A stretch of 64,000 nt of DNA from Membranipora membranacea (taxonomy: Eukaryota; Bryozoa; Gymnolaemata; Cheilostomatida; Membraniporidae): contig OU612066.1 of the NCBI GenBank assembly GCA_914767715.1, forward strand, positions 5,893,001-5,957,000, read 5' to 3'. Shown here piece after piece: positions 36,231 through 51,200 of this stretch. Positions within the stretch are counted from its first letter, which is position 1; each line of letters begins with the position of its first letter. The notes under the pieces are model-generated. The model saw nothing but the letters and a program-made list of their open reading frames with translations. It did not search any database and was not told the DNA's origin. Both the position numbers and the translations under genes were made by a program.

Positions 36231-37500
36231 TTACTCGTTCTCTTCTGAGCGTAATCTGGCATTAGCGTTGGTGACTTTAATGTTCAATTGTTGTGCACGC
36301 TCTACAATGGTCTTTCTTTTCTTGCTGGATACATCATGGGCGATCTCAGCAGCAAAAGTTCTGTTCTGCATAAGCAATACCTCGAGCTCCTGAAAAATGA
36401 AACAATATGGGCTAGTAAGGCATGTTAGAATGTTTGTCCCATCATGGAACTTTTAGAATGTGCAAGAACAAGCGTAGGCTAAAATGCCTCTATAAAGCTC
36501 TTTATCATTCATAATATAAATGTGTCCAAATTTTTTTTTAATTATATAAATAAAACTAGAAGAATACAACTTACAGCAATGTTGTGAACAAGGAATTTCT
36601 TGAAACCGTCTGGCATGAGGAACTTGGTCTTTTTTGCAGATCCGTATCCGATGGAAGGCATCAGAAACTGTCCCTTGAATCGCCTTCTCACTCTGTTGTC
36701 AATACCCTTGGGCTTTCTCCAGTTTTGCTACAAAACCAAGAAAATAATATTATTTTCATGTACGGATAAAGACATTAAAATGATTTGACTGAAAAGAGAC
36801 ACAATGTATATTATATATATGTATGGTGAAGAAACAGATTGTTGAGCCATTGTTTCATGGAGACACTGCATACCATTATGGTAAATGATGAATCAAGTTG
36901 ATCACCCTACACAGTACATCAAACAAACCAACACAACATCTGGCCAGGGACAGTGCTACTTATATTATATTAGGAGTATCACATTTCTTCGCACGTGGTG
37001 CTGTTGACGTTGGTTGTTCTGGGATCGCAAGCGGATCCTACTTATTATTACTTGATTGCAATCACAATACAATGTTTAGCACATTTTCAAGTTTGCCCGA
37101 AATACGCAAGCTCCATGTACTCCGTGTACAGGTTAGGTTTTCTTATGAGTTCTTTTATTGCTGTAACATCCTTCCAACATATAGTTTCATTTGGGCACTT
37201 GTTCAATTACTGAGGTAAATGGCATTGGCTTGACCACACACGAAGATGTCACATTAACTTGTATTGTAAACACAACAGCAGTGCTACTTTTCGATAGTAC
37301 TAGTAGACATTGGTTGGTGAGCTGTTTGTTGTTTCATACACAGGCCAGTGTCTGGATGAAACAACAGAACACTGATAATGGTTGTATATCCCACTTACTT
37401 TGACTTTGACATATCTGTCACTCTGGTGGCGAATGAACTTTTTGTGTCTCTTCTTGAGAATGTTTGGTGTCTTCAAGGGTCGTACCTTTGCGACTGCCAT
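36231..37500 (-). CDS. RPL32: 60S ribosomal protein L32 (eL32)
   Basis: A structural protein of the large ribosomal subunit. Three coding exons on the minus strand: 37399-37500, 36575-36727, 36231-36389, all phase 0, giving 137 residues (vertebrate eL32 has 135). The order of conserved blocks is right: [65 protein letters not shown], and the terminal ARLRSEENE. An acceptor (TTTTCAG) just upstream of the ATG shows a 5' UTR intron. The leader exon is near 37666-37697. Introns are AT-rich, and no snoRNA could be recognised in them by eye. Confidence 0.98.
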
Positions 37501-37665
37501 TGTAATCCGTTAAGATTCTGAAAATGGTGTAATAAATATATCAAATACTTATCCATATTAAGTGAGAACATTCATGTTGTCATGTATGCATGTCTACTTG
37601 CCAATGTGCAGTATGGATGGCATGGTAAAGAAGGATAAAAATTATATATTTAAAAAAATACTCAC

Positions 37666-37697
37666 ACTAAGCAATCCCTGTTGATGAAAAAGGAAGT
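37666..37697 (-). promoter_or_regulatory. RPL32 non-coding leader exon with 5'TOP-like tract
   Basis: On the minus strand CTTCCTTTTTC (37686-37696) forms a pyrimidine tract like the 5'-terminal oligopyrimidine start of ribosomal protein mRNAs. It runs into ATCAACAGGGATTGCTTAGT and a splice donor GTGAGT at 37665-37660. The exact transcription start is inferred. TOP tracts place translation under growth (mTOR/LARP1) control. Confidence 0.6.
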
Positions 37698-38022
37698 GAA
37701 AGCAATGTAATAGTTGATATACACAAAGTTACGAAATATCTCTTATCAATATAAGCAAGGCAAAGGCTTAATTATAATGCATAATGATGAAAATAAAGAC
37801 AAAATTGTATCAAGAATTAAATTCAAGCTTGATATATCATCTATCCATGAATGAAAGATTGAGATGAAAACAGAACTATGACATATCTAATACCTTTCTT
37901 TAAAGTATAACTTCCGATCAATCAACACATGAGTGAGTGAACTGAGTGGAAAACAGATATTCAGAAAAAGAACTATTGGATAACCCATCAGATTATTTAG
38001 TTCTGTGAGTACCATGATGAAG

Positions 38023-38433
38023 CCATACATGACAAGTTACCCTATTTGGTAGGGTAACATCAGATATTTGGGCTGATTACCCTATGAGACCAGTTGACCC
38101 TATAACCACCCCACTTTTGCACCTTAGACTTAGAGCTTAGTGAAGTTTTATTTGCTTATTTTGCTGTCATGAGGTCTAGTTGTCAACAGATTACAACAAA
38201 TTGTATTGATTTAAACATTTATACATAGTAAAATTCTTTCTAATGCTTGCTAGAACTTGGCAAATTATAGTTATCTAACAATAAAACAACAAAAAATCAA
38301 ATATTATAAGAGCTTGGGCGGCTGGGGTGTTGCCCCCGGCGGGAGTATTTTACTTTAGGGTCCCCCCAGGCCAACCCAGCCCACAAGTTTTTGCACCACC
38401 AGATATAGAGCCCAGCCAACTTGTCATGTATGG
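38023..38433. mobile_element. 411-bp terminal-inverted-repeat element
   Basis: Perfect 16-bp ends CCATACATGACAAGTT and AACTTGTCATGTATGG. A possible short duplication ATGAA lies just outside both ends. The interior is not recognisably coding. Confidence 0.6.
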
Positions 38434-39109
38434 ATGAACCCCCATATGAATAAGTCTATTGGTATGCTTAATTGGTTGAATGTGCACAGTTCAGTTGCCG
38501 TTGTGTTTTAAGTAATAATATCAAGGAGTAACAGCTGTTGCTCCTTAGATAAGATATAGTAGTTCTTCATGATAAGTATCCTTACATAAACAGAAATGGT
38601 GCATCATCATGGCTTAATTAAACCAGCCAGACCAGAATACGAAGCATTCATTCAACTGCTATTTTTACAGTGATGACAAAAGGCAAGATTGTTGAATCAT
38701 ATGCACAACACTGGAGAATTTTTCAAACCCATATTAGTAATTAGGTGACATAAGTTTGTATGAGTGTGAATACTGTCCCCTTACTGTTGGAGCGTCCCAA
38801 CTGAAGCCGTTGTCCTGAATGTAAGCCTTAAAGCCAACTTGTAAATCATCAAATGGTGAACCCTTTTCATATATCCCTGTTTTCTTATGAGGCCATCTGT
38901 TACTCAATCCCTTTGTGAGTATTTTGCTGCAGACTCTTGATAATAAATAATGGGCCACTGACTGATATCATGGTACCTCCATACCTGTAAACAAGATCTC
39001 TCCAGCCGAACACAAGTACATAACATTAACATAACAAAATAATGGTCTATAAAGCCTCTTCGTTATCAAAACTTACTATGTATGATAAACAGGACAACGT
39101 TTCAACTAG

Positions 39110-39180
39110 AAACTCGGAAAAAATGGGGATTGAACCCATATCGCCCTCTTCAACTGTCTACTGAGCCTCGGGAATAATGT
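39110..39180 (-). repeat. tRNA-derived SINE-like promoter segment
   Basis: On the minus strand there is a B-box-like GGGTTCAATCCCC (39125-39137) about 30 bases downstream of an A-box-like GGCTCAGTAGACAG (39153-39166). This spacing fits an RNA polymerase III internal promoter, but no folded tRNA cloverleaf is obvious. A tRNA-derived SINE head is the best reading. Confidence 0.4.
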
Positions 39181-39459
39181 TTGTGAAGGGCAGGAAAATT
39201 AGTGCATAACATTTGGGAGACCGCCACTGTAAAGTAAAATATTACCACCCGACAGTACTAGGTCCTTTCCCCAAAGGAAAACTTTGCTATGTCGGTTTAC
39301 ATGTTATTGTGTATCCTACCACAGTGACTGTAAACTTGTAGCTCAGGGTTTTTATAAACTAATTTCAGCATTGGGATAATATATGTAGGCCTACTGATTT
39401 TGCAGGCCATGGTTTCATAGCAAATGATATTTCTTTCGATTCAGGATTCAGCAGCCAAA

Positions 39460-42400
39460 ATGGTGAGGAAGAAAATAGACAATAGGATACGTGTGCTCAT
39501 AGAGAACAATGTGAAAACCAGGATGCGTAGCTTCTTTGTTGTCGTGGGAGATAAAGCCAAAGATCAGGTCAGCGACAGACTTTTTTTCAAATACAAATAC
39601 AAAATACATGTTGATTGATTGATTTGGAGCAAAAAGCATGGCAAAGAAAAATCATATACATAATTGTAAGTAACGAAAATGGAAATAAAAAGTGTACAAG
39701 TATGCCAATCCAATTCCTTCAATGACTTTAGACTTTTGACAGCACCATATAAGAGGGACCAGCACCAGTGGGAGAACTTATTTTTTGTTTCAGATAAAAT
39801 GCAAAGTTATTATTATTCAACTTGGTGCTCTATGTTTTCAGCTAAGACGAGGCAACACACTCTAGACAGGCCCTTGTTTTTTTTTTAAATCTTGGTATCA
39901 AGTATAAAGTTAACCACTTGCTAGTTGCATGCAATTTAATTTTTTTTATCCATTGCTATTTCATTGCTTTGATATGAAAAGTGGTAATTTTTGCAATGTT
40001 GTATTTTTACGTTATTACAATGGCCATTTTTACAGGTGGTTATTCTTCATCATATTATGTCGAAGGCTGCTGTGAAAGCCAGACCCACAGTGCTGTGGTG
40101 CTATAAGAAAGATCTAGGATTCAGCAGGTATGCCATCTCACATGTAGATTTATGGTATGCTTGCATGTAAAAAAACAGTTAAAATGTAGCAGGTTACATA
40201 TAGTCACATGCCTACTGACATGCATGAAAATAAATGTAACGGTATGCGTGACTGTGTACAACCGTCATATGATTGTCATCTGATATAATGCTGCCCTGAA
40301 CTATGTGGAAACTGTGATCTCTGTGACATTTTCTCACACATAATTGACAACTATTTAATAGCAACAGTGTCAGATGTGGAGGTGGGGCCCTGGGGCTGCT
40401 GACAGGGGCTGGGGTAGTTGTGAAATATGATGACTGTTCACAGCATCTTTTTAAAATAGTGGAAGTGTGATTAAAACCCTAGATCTCATTTGGAAACACC
40501 ATACATTTTTATGTTTATGGGACACACTATCAATAAGTGTTTGCATGACGTACTTCACAGACCTCGCTGACATCAAATAAGTTGTTTCGTAAAGGGCTAT
40601 GGTGGTTCGTAACCTTTGGGACACGCACACCTTCCCCTACCTTCTGTCTTACGGAGTTGAATAAGATATGAATCTATTCCTTTGTAGTAATCGTAAGAAG
40701 AGAATGAGAGATATACAAAAGAAAATAAAGACAGGGAAGATAAATGTGAGAGAAGACGACCCGTTAGAGATGTTTGTATCTTCTACTGATATAAGATACT
40801 GTTATTATAGTGAGACCCATAAAATACTGGGTAACACATATGGCATGTGTATACTACAGGTCAGTGCTTACTTCACACTCAGTCAATATGATAGTTGTGC
40901 TGTTAAAGCGAGTTGGCAATGCTGATGATGGTGAGCAGTTGGGAGAATATTTTTTGTTTGATGAAATAACGTTATTAATTGCACCTTACACTTCTGCAAT
41001 TTGGTGATCTAACTCCTCGACTAAAAGACCATGGACATGGAAATCTATACTTAATTTGAATTCCATGTATACGACAAAACAAAATAAGATATGGAATTTT
41101 TTGTACCTCAAAGAATTTGAATTACCGTATATTAAAATATTTTTGCAATACAAACACATTTTGTATTGCATACCAAACACTAAGCTGTAGTCAGCAAGAA
41201 TAAAGTTCAATATCCATTAGCTCGCGTAAGAAGGTTTTTTACATTTGCTGCGCTTAACCATTCTTGTCATGATTCCATAACCACCTTGAAGACTTTTGTT
41301 AATGTACTGCGTAGGATTTTGAAGCTATGACGCCTAACTTGTTAGCTCGTACCATAGAGACAGTAGAAGGTGGTGGAGCTGTTGTTATATTACTCAAGGG
41401 TATGGACTCTCTCAGACAACTCTATACTATGACAATGGTGAGATAGCATTTTACTCAGGAAAGAGTATTAAATAAGGCGGCACTTCTAATTCCATGGGCC
41501 GGATGCTGATGACATGGTGCTTTTGTTGTTGATTTACCGCCATAGAGTATATAGTAACTCTCTGTTTGCTACTATCACTTCTTTAGCTTATACAATGTGC
41601 TAAAATACAGTTGCATCTGGCTACATTGTCCAGTGGTGTGACATTTATTTCTCAGCTTGCTGAATTAAGCCTCTAATCAGTAAATAGTAAGCTGTTTACC
41701 TAAAGCTCAATAACAACGGGTTATTTTTAGGATGTACATCTCAGATACAGAACAGAAGCCACACAAGATCTGGTTGGAAGATTCAATGAGAGGTGGGATT
41801 ATAGTCTTTTATTTGTTTCTCACAGTGTTTCGCAACATATTTTTGCTCATAAACACAGTCGTCGCTAGTTTTATGTTTAAGAAAAGAAGTGTTAATTTAT
41901 TGTTGAGGTACAGTATTTGTGTAATAATGTCACCCATTATACTGTAAATCCTGGTTATTTCTACTAAACAATGATCTTACAATGCAACTGGAGAAATTCA
42001 AGACAATCGAGTGATACATCCGCATAGAAAATATATGAGGATATCAGGATAATGTTGAGATCAATTTCATATATATCTTAGATGTACCTCGCAACGTCTC
42101 TATCATCCTAAGAAAGACCATGGATAAAAATCTATGATATGTATGAATTCAGCCCTTGCGATCAAATTCTATTTAATTTGGACGGTTTAATTTATTTTAA
42201 CAGGTTTATTCTATCGTTAGCCACATGTCCCAGCTGTATGGTTATAGATGATGAGCTCAATGTATTACCAATATCTAGCGCTAACGCCAATATCACTGCT
42301 CATCCACCAAAGTCATCTGTAAGTCTCTTTTCTTTGTCTACATTTGACTCCACTTTATACTAGACCCATTCATGTAAGATCCAATTGAGAGTTATAGTCA

Positions 42401-45249
42401 TCATACAAATTTCATCAACTTGGTCATGATACTGTATGTATATAGAAACATTGAATAAAAAAGACTACACGTATGATTTCTCTCTCTCTCTCTCTCCCGT
42501 CGGGCCGTTCCAGATAACTTCTTACTGGAGTGTTTGTAACTTTGTCCTGTTCTGTTTTATGTGACAGGATGATCCTCCTGGTGCTAAAGATCAGGAGTTG
42601 TCTGAACTCAAACAGTCACTAGAGGATACACAACCTGTGGGAGTTATCGTTAATTGCTGTAAAACCCTCGATCAGGTAAGACCATACTATTAAATATAAA
42701 ATTCCATGAATATCCTAAATAAAATATAATCATTAGTTTTCTTTCACTTGAATTCTTACTTGCACCGAATCTCATTTTCATATCTAGAAAAAATATGTAA
42801 TTGAATATGAGCAGCATTTAGCCTTTTGTCGTAAGCAGGTGAACATACCAAGTTTTTATTTATAATAATGTGGACATTGGTGATGACCACTCTTGTAGGC
42901 ACACTGTGTACTAAAGTTTGTGGAGTCTATATCAGAGAAGACACTGAGATCTACAGTAGCGCTGACTGCTGCCAGAGGAAGAGGAAAGTCAGCAGCTCTC
43001 GGTCTAGCTATGGCCTCGGCTGTCGCGTTCGGTTATAGTAATATATTCGTCACTTCACCATCACCAGAGAATCTTAAAACACTGTTTGAGTTTATCTTCA
43101 AAGGGTTTGATGCTCTGGATTACCAGGTGAGTAGGGTTTTGTCACTTGTGATATGTAAGTTAGATTAAATTTAATTATTGAATAAAATTGAATTTAACTC
43201 TAATCATAGACTACAAAAAGTCAATTTGTTCATACTCTACATTATGAAAGCTATATTTAATATTAACTTTTCGCCAATGTCATGTTCCAGGAGCACATAG
43301 ACTATGATTTAGTTCAGTCCACCAACCAAGAATTCAACAAGGCTATAGTGAGAGTAAATATATACAGAGATCACAGACAGACTATACAGGTCAGTTAGTA
43401 CACTTTTATATGTCAGCATCTAACTCATCAATCAGCCAATAGATGCATTCAGAAAAAAATGAATTCGATCTAGAAAGTCTAGTAGTTCTGTCAACGATAA
43501 GATAATTTAAAATTATTCTAATTTACCAAAGCTGATAAAATAGATTCTATTGGTCTATCATTACTTTGCCATGTAATACGTGTCACAAGTTCTGGCAGTA
43601 ACTGAAGTCTATAGACTTTCTAGATACACTCAAACATTTTTACTTTTTTTCAGATACACATGATCTGTAAGTCTATGTTTTACTATTTGCATTCATATTG
43701 ACTATCCTCTATTGTATTTACAGTATATACATCCGTCAGACGCACACAAACTTGGACAGGCTGAGCTTGTAGTTATTGATGAGGCTGCAGCTATACCTCT
43801 GCCACTAGTAAAAGCTCTGATGGGCCCTTATCTTGTATTCATGGCATCTACCATCAATGGGTAAGACCTGCTACTTATGTTGAAGGAACTAACTTGCCAG
43901 GAAGTCTTCTCATTTCATTCATTCACTTGCATTGGTGCTTTTGACTCCGACAGGTAGGTGATCATCTATACAAGTAGATTGTAATTTTCGGAGTTACTTC
44001 TCTTGCCACCTGTTTGAGTGCTCTCTGCTGCAGTGACTTATATTTGTGTCAATTCTATAGATATGAAGGTACTGGGAGATCTCTTTCACTGAAGTTGATA
44101 CAGCAGTTAAGAGCTCAGTGTTCCACTATGGGAGGTAACACTAAAGAAGCTATGAAAGCAGCTAACATGGGAGACAGCACGTCCTCTAGTGCCACAGGTA
44201 AGGCTATTATCACTTCTCAACTGATGTGAAGTGATAATTAACCCACATGAGTTCATTTGTGATTGAAGTTCAATTTTTATCTTTCTAATTTGAGCGATAA
44301 CAGCTCTAGGTGTGACTCCTAATCTGGTGGAGCTAGTCTGGTTATCAGCTGATCCGAGTGTATTCCTACTCACATTGACTCTTCTAGTGATGTCCTGTCA
44401 GTAATGCTATTGTTGGCTCTAGGATCTACAGTCCCTGTCTTTTCTTCAGCATCAAGTTAAGCTTCATAGTCCAGAACCAGACCCTGGTAGTTTCAATCTT
44501 TTCTAATTTTACCTCCACAAGAAGATTGCCAGGAAAAATTTCATAGCTTCTTACTCTTGGTCAGTTAGTATGTTGACGCCCAGAAATCATGTGTGGAAAA
44601 ATATTCCCAACAGCAAAGTCTCGTTCATTATGGCCTCAATATTATTGAGACTCTCTGATCATCAGCAGTGTATGACTGCATGCCTATTATATTTGAAACT
44701 TTCAACTCCCCCAGATCCTACCATTTTCATATATCATCTGAGTTGAGTCACATACTGCCTCAGCTGCCAACATAATCGTATCGTTGCACTTTTTTGTTGT
44801 TGTAAGATGAAGTTATTATAAGATTTTAATTGATAATTCTGTCTGCAGGTATATCATAATATTGCACATTTTAGCAGCTGGTAAAGTACAGCCATCTGAG
44901 CCAGGCTTTGGCTTAAATCTCCAAAATTAGTACATACATCTTGTAATTACCAATATGTTGGTTGAAAATGAGAGTCGTGTGCACTTTAGGCCTGGGTGAC
45001 AACTTCAAACATCAAGGCGAGTGCGGCATAGAAAGTAATGAGAAGTCGATCTATGTAGATGACTAGATTGTTCAAAAATTAAATTGGGAGGAGTCTTTTT
45101 CCTGCTAAATATTTTCTTTGGTTTAATTTTTGGGGCAGATCGTGAATTCTCAAGCATCCCACAGAAGTAGGTGGGTCACTAGAGTACGACCTGTACCCCG
45201 ACACAAATTCTTCCTGATACTATGTCAGGGAGGCCGGTCTCCACCGGGC

Positions 45250-45280
<31 letters not shown>

Positions 45281-48200
45281 ACAAATTGGACAAGCAGGTG
45301 TATGTGATACTCATCAATTTGAAGCATATTATTTAAAATGTGTGTGAATCTAGGTTTCAGGGTTGGTATATGCGTTTCTCATTATTGCTAGAAAATCTGA
45401 CATAAGCATCTTTTCCTATTCCGTATCTTTGGAAATTTCCTCAGTCTGCTTCTTAACATAGCAGCAATCACTTCTTATGTCCCTTCCGCAGTTCTCAAGG
45501 GAGACAACTCCTAATTATGAGCTTTTTATAGCTACCTTTTATCCATCATTCCAGTTTAGTTTAAATTAGCTGCAAGTCTGCGGGTAGGCCGTCATTCTCC
45601 CCATCTAGTTGGGAGTTGCTTGTTGATTGATGTGGTATGGATTTAATTATTTTTAGGTAGAATGCTTCATGAGATAGCACTCAACGAGTCAATACGTTAT
45701 GCTGAAGGGGACCATGTAGAAGAATGGCTGAACACACTTCTCTGTCTGGACGCTACAAAAGTCCCAAAGATAAGCTCTGGATGTCCCTCACCTGATGACT
45801 GTGATCTATATTATGTCAACAGGTGAATAATGCTTAGCTACCCTGGAGCTAGTGTTGGTCGGTATATTGATGAACCCTTAGTGAGGCTGACTGAGGATAT
45901 TTGCGAATCACCTTAGCCACGATATCTCTTCTAACAGTCATCATTGGTTAAAATCAGATCAGAATATTTATGCACTGTTTAAATTTTGAAAAATTTTAAA
46001 AAGTCTTAAAAAGCCTAACAATATAAATGGTGAAAATTATATTTGTGCTTGTGTGGTTGACTTTGTTTTTTTTCTCTGCAGAGATACACTTTTCTCCTTC
46101 CACAAAGCATCTGAGCAGTTCTTACAGAGAATCATGAGTTTATATGTCTCCAGCCATTATAAGGTTAGTCTTACCTACTATCGCATGTGGGCTCACTACA
46201 ATGATTACCCGAGAGGTGTAATGTAGTCGCAGGAGAAAGGTTTGCGTTGACCAGCACAGCCTTGAAGTATTGAATTTTAAGGCCTGCTTCATTTACTCTC
46301 TTTACGTTGTATAAGCTGTTTCCTTACTACTCGCGAGCTAAATCAAGTCACTCCAAAACTAGCTAAAATCTGGCTGATATCCTCTCCTCACGGGTAACAA
46401 GGATTCATATTTAGGACTCTCGTGAATACATCAAGGTTTATTGGAACAAGACGCCACTCGAAGTATTTATTACATATTGGATACTCATGAGCCTGATGAA
46501 GGTAATACCAGAAACTATGGGTACATTTCTAAATTACTTTTTATATAATATATATAAATTTATGTAATATAAATTTTATATATATTATATATATAGTCTC
46601 TGGGAATACTATGGAAAGCTGATTGTTGTGAAACACATGACGTTGTGTGTCACACGCTACCTCCATTACTACATTAAATATTACAATGTGAAATCCCCCG
46701 AGGTTTTACCCAATATATAACACACTCCATGGTATTTTCCTACATTATTGTTGCTCAGTATGGTGATATGCATAAACTGACCAATATTCATGGTTTTAGT
46801 CATTTACAACCTTGGGTTTACTATTTCTCTCCCAACTTCAATGACTGTCACAGTGAAAGAAATCTTATTGTTGAAAATGTAGTTTTCCAAAGTACCCATG
46901 TCCCAATTCATCTATTTTGAGATTTGAAGAGGCGCTTAGGGAACTGATTTTGACTCACAGGTGCTGAATATGTGATGAAATTATGTCTGAAGAGATATTG
47001 TTGCTTAGAATCAGTAGATGTTATAATGGATTTACTGTATATTTCATTTTGTTGGTTTTAGAATACGCCGAATGATCTACAGATGTTGTCAGACTCACCA
47101 GCTCATCACATATTTGTATTATTACCTCCAGTTAACCCAAACACGAGCACATTACCAGAAGTTCTCTGTGTGCTACAGGTAATATTACTGCTCTAATCTC
47201 TACGGGCTATTTATTTGTTTATGGCACCTTTGTTATGTTAGTTCTCCGAAGTAGGAGCAATCAGGAAATAAGTTTGTCAAGTGTGCTCGAACATTGACAA
47301 GCTAACACCAGGGTGACACCTTGAGCGAGTAGCTGTCTCTCAGGTGGTAGATATTGTAAATGCCCTCAGGTTATTGATACTAAAACCTGGTGGATAACGC
47401 TGTGTTTACGTTGTCCACCAGTGAATCCCCCCCCCAGGGACGATGCATGTGTTGTATAAGTCCAAGTTATTCGCTTTGGAAGCCTGGTTTCGAATAATTA
47501 GCAGAAACCGGCTCTGTTTTGAATCTGTGCGGTATCTACTCTGCGTTCAATGTCCTATTGCCATCAATAATTAAACATTGCTCTTTCATTGCAAGGGAAT
47601 GCAATCTGGAATTTATCTGAGTGCTTCAGCGCTGTCTTTAGTACAGAATCATTCTGGTTAATGAGATTTTAGGGGAATGCAAATGGAAATCCTCCTAATG
47701 CTCCAGGGTTGTTTTTAGTACTGCTGCAATCTGGATATTGAGATTTTGATCTCCAATATCACTGTTGATATATAAGTTGTCAACATAGACCTAATATATA
47801 TAGATATATATATATTAAGTCTATGGTTTCCACCAATGGCAGCTCTAAGTCAAGCTATCCAAAGTTTTACTTGCTGCTGATAATGGGGTCAGTCATTTGC
47901 ATCTATATTCATCAATAGTTATCAGTGAAATCATGCCAGCCCAATATAAAGACTTCAGTTTGATTGAATTTAATCCAGAATGACTGAAACTCTGTTATTC
48001 TGTATAGATGCAGTTGAGTCACATCAATAATGAGTCGAATTTATGTGTTGAACAAAATAATTGACTGATTAATGGTATTACCCCAGCTCCAGATTGCATT
48101 ACTCATATTGGAGCATGACTACCATGGAAAGTCCTGACTCAACAGTCATGCCTCTGACTCTGAGGTAATAACACTCAGCATTTACATTATCTTACAGCAG

Positions 48201-51200
48201 TAAGCCTCCCAAAGAGCACGCATTGTCAGTTCTCACGTTGTTGTTGAGCTACAACGACCGTCTCAATCTTAATAACTTTACGATGAATCAGATTCGTCAG
48301 CGGCAGACCATAGAAGTGCTTGTGTCATATCCAGATACTTGTGGATGATAGGTGTTGATTAGGCTGTGCTGACCCCTTGATGCCTGGTCCTATGAGCAAT
48401 TTGGTTAGGGGATTTCACTGTCTAGGCCTGTGTGTGTCATATCAATAGATGTAATAATAATAATTTTAAGTCTATGGTCATGACTATGACGCACTTCTCA
48501 AGGTCGCTAATAATGATGACTATTGTTTTGGTAATGAGGAAAGTTCTTTTCAGCAGCGCCTGCTAGATTTAATACTGGGTATTTCTGGATCAGGAATCTG
48601 TCCAAGTTTCATGTTGTGTAATATTGTATATGTAAATATGCCAAAATGGCAAGCAGTTCCGCCGATGATTGTTTTATTTAAATAATTTGATACAACATAC
48701 TTATTGAGTTCTATGGGTCCCCGAGACCTGAACCCAGGTTGATTTGAGTATCCTTGGCCAGCCCCTTCTCAAAGACAAGACAACTCACTTATTTTAGACT
48801 TGCTGTGATACCCATAGTTTCTGTCATTATCTCTTATTAAGTTACCTTATATAACCGTTATCAGGTCTGTATGGAAGGTGAGATATCTAAGCAGAGCGTA
48901 CTGAACAGTCTGCATAGAGGACTGAGAGCCAGCGGAGATCTCATACCCTGGACCATCTCACAGCAGTTCCAGGATCATCAGTTCCCTCAAATGTCAGGAG
49001 CTAGAATTATCAGGATAGCAACTCATCAGGACTTCCAGGGGGTAGGTGATGATTGTCTTGTGTCTGTTTCCTTCAAAATCAGGCCACATGTTTAAGACCT
49101 GCGGTGTTGAGTTTGACCCAAACTATGTCCATCTGGCTGTAGTAACGATTTAACAGCATGGACTTAATTTCGATATTTGCAAGTTCGCAAAGTACTGATA
49201 TATATTTTAATGCCTGAATTTTGAGTTGCCCTACCTACATCAACTTTTCAACCTGTAGGCGTCATTCAATGTTTTTGGTATTCCATCTTATCTGCCCTGA
49301 TAGCTAATATGACCTACATAGTCCTAACCTTTTAGCGATAAACAAATAAATGAGCGTTAACATGTTTATGCTCTTAGCACATTTAGTGATATTCATGTTT
49401 TATTGCTTCTGCTAGATGGGTTACGGTAGGAAAGCAGTGGAAATCTTACAGAATTACTTTGAGGGTAAGATACCTAATCTAGATGAGAACGGTGCGGAGT
49501 GTGAGGTGAACACTGTACAGCCAGAGGTGAGAGAAATCATACCGCTTCTCCTCACCTTGGTATTAGTTTGGATGTAGATGCTATCACTGTGTTTTATTGT
49601 ATCATTTTATTGTATAGGTAAGAAAATTAATCTGTCACTTGATTTTCTCCGGGATTCACTCTTAGTGAACAATGGAAAATTTATTGATCATCATTTTTGA
49701 TTGGTTGACGGAAAGTGAACAATTGATAGTAGCAGAAACCTCTTTGCCGCATCATCCCAAGGGTGCACAGATTAGTGGTGGGATAGTTTAATGCAGTTAA
49801 GCTATCGTAAAAAATGATTTGTAAAACATGAAGACCATTTACCTGGAACTCTGTCATGGGAGGGGAGAGGGTTGATATGCACCAACTGTCCTTAAAGTGC
49901 CCTATAGGGTACCCTCCATTGTATAGTAATGCAACCATCATGATATTTATTGTTGATACCCTATTATTGTTAACTCTATGTCTACCACTGATATCTGTCA
50001 GTGAGTTAACCAAACTCAGCCAGATGTAGGTATCCATTAGGTCTAATTGCTGTCTTTATTATAACCCTCTGCTCACAATGCCCATTTTTCAGACTATTGG
50101 ATTATTGGAGGAGGTGATAAATCCCCGCAAAAATTTACCTCCGCTGCTGAATAAACTGTCAGAGAGGAAGGCGGAGTCACTGGATTATCTGGGCGTGTCC
50201 TATGGTTTGACCTCTGACCTTCTCAGATTTTGGAAGAAGTGTGGATTCCAGCCTGTTTATCTCCGGCAAACACAGGTAAGGGATAAATTGTGAGGTTCAT
50301 GGAGATATAAACGGTATATACCTCATACTTTATACATCAACTATTATACAGTTTAGCAAACGCAATAAGAAATATTTTGGCTGGCCTCTGATTTTTGGTT
50401 ACTTTTATCAAAACAAAATGAGACCCGGTAGGAGGGCATAGTTACGTACTTACAACTGAACGAGGCGTCTCAGGCATCCTAAGAAAAAAATTGATGTATC
50501 TCAAAATAATGATTAATGTTTTCTTGGTAAAAATTCATAGTACCTGAAAAATCAGTTACTCAGTTCTCTCATCTTCTACGATCCGGGGTTTTTCAATTAA
50601 GATAAGAGATGATCTGTAAGCCAAATGCTCGCAATCATTCAGATTCAATGTTCATTAAGTCTTTCAACTAGACAAATTTATTCCTAAATTGTTAACTCAA
50701 AATTGAATAGAAGATATGGTAGTTCCATCAAGCAGTGGGCGATTTGGAGACATGTGACAAGTCTTGTTTGTCTCAGCACGGAACAATCAGAGTAGGATTG
50801 TGGCAGTTTTTAATTGAAAGAATCCCCAGGATACTGTTTTTTCCACATCTAGTTGTTAATACAGAGTAGTAACGATGACTCATACTTTGAGACCTTGGAG
50901 CGTGAATGGGAAACACGTGAATATCCACGTGCAGCACAGTTAGCTGAAGTCACAGTTTCACAGTAGAATCTAGTATGAGCAGTGCTGTGACGTGATTGGC
51001 ACGTTCTGTTGATATTCACACTCAAATGCGGAAAGTTTTATGAAATTAGGAGTGTTACCCAATGGTAGTAGGCTAGGTCAAGAGTAGATTGATGTCATAC
51101 TGCGGCAACCTGCGGCCATGACCATTACTTAGGTGTTACTTAGATACATAAAGTATGTCATTTTGTCTGCTGGGGGTACAAGTAAAGTTGTTTCTATAAT

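Larger units (their letters stand above)
37698..39459. other. Divergent spacer, RPL32 / NAT10
   Basis: Contains the upstream region of RPL32 and the 5' UTR and promoter of NAT10. NAT10 coding begins in an exon whose acceptor (TTCAG) lies just upstream, near 39444, so at least one leader exon should lie in this spacer; it was not located. Two repeats are listed separately (38023-38433 and 39110-39180). Confidence 0.5.

Noticed and set aside
36898-37218. A 106-codon plus-strand frame inside the RPL32 intron
   Set aside because: No domain or codon pattern of a real gene, and overlapping frames are also open. Treated as chance.
45130-45336. Plus-strand frame in NAT10 intron 11
   Set aside because: Phase and content do not fit NAT10, whose flanking exons join directly (ATG|G to GTAGA in phase). 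Chance frame.
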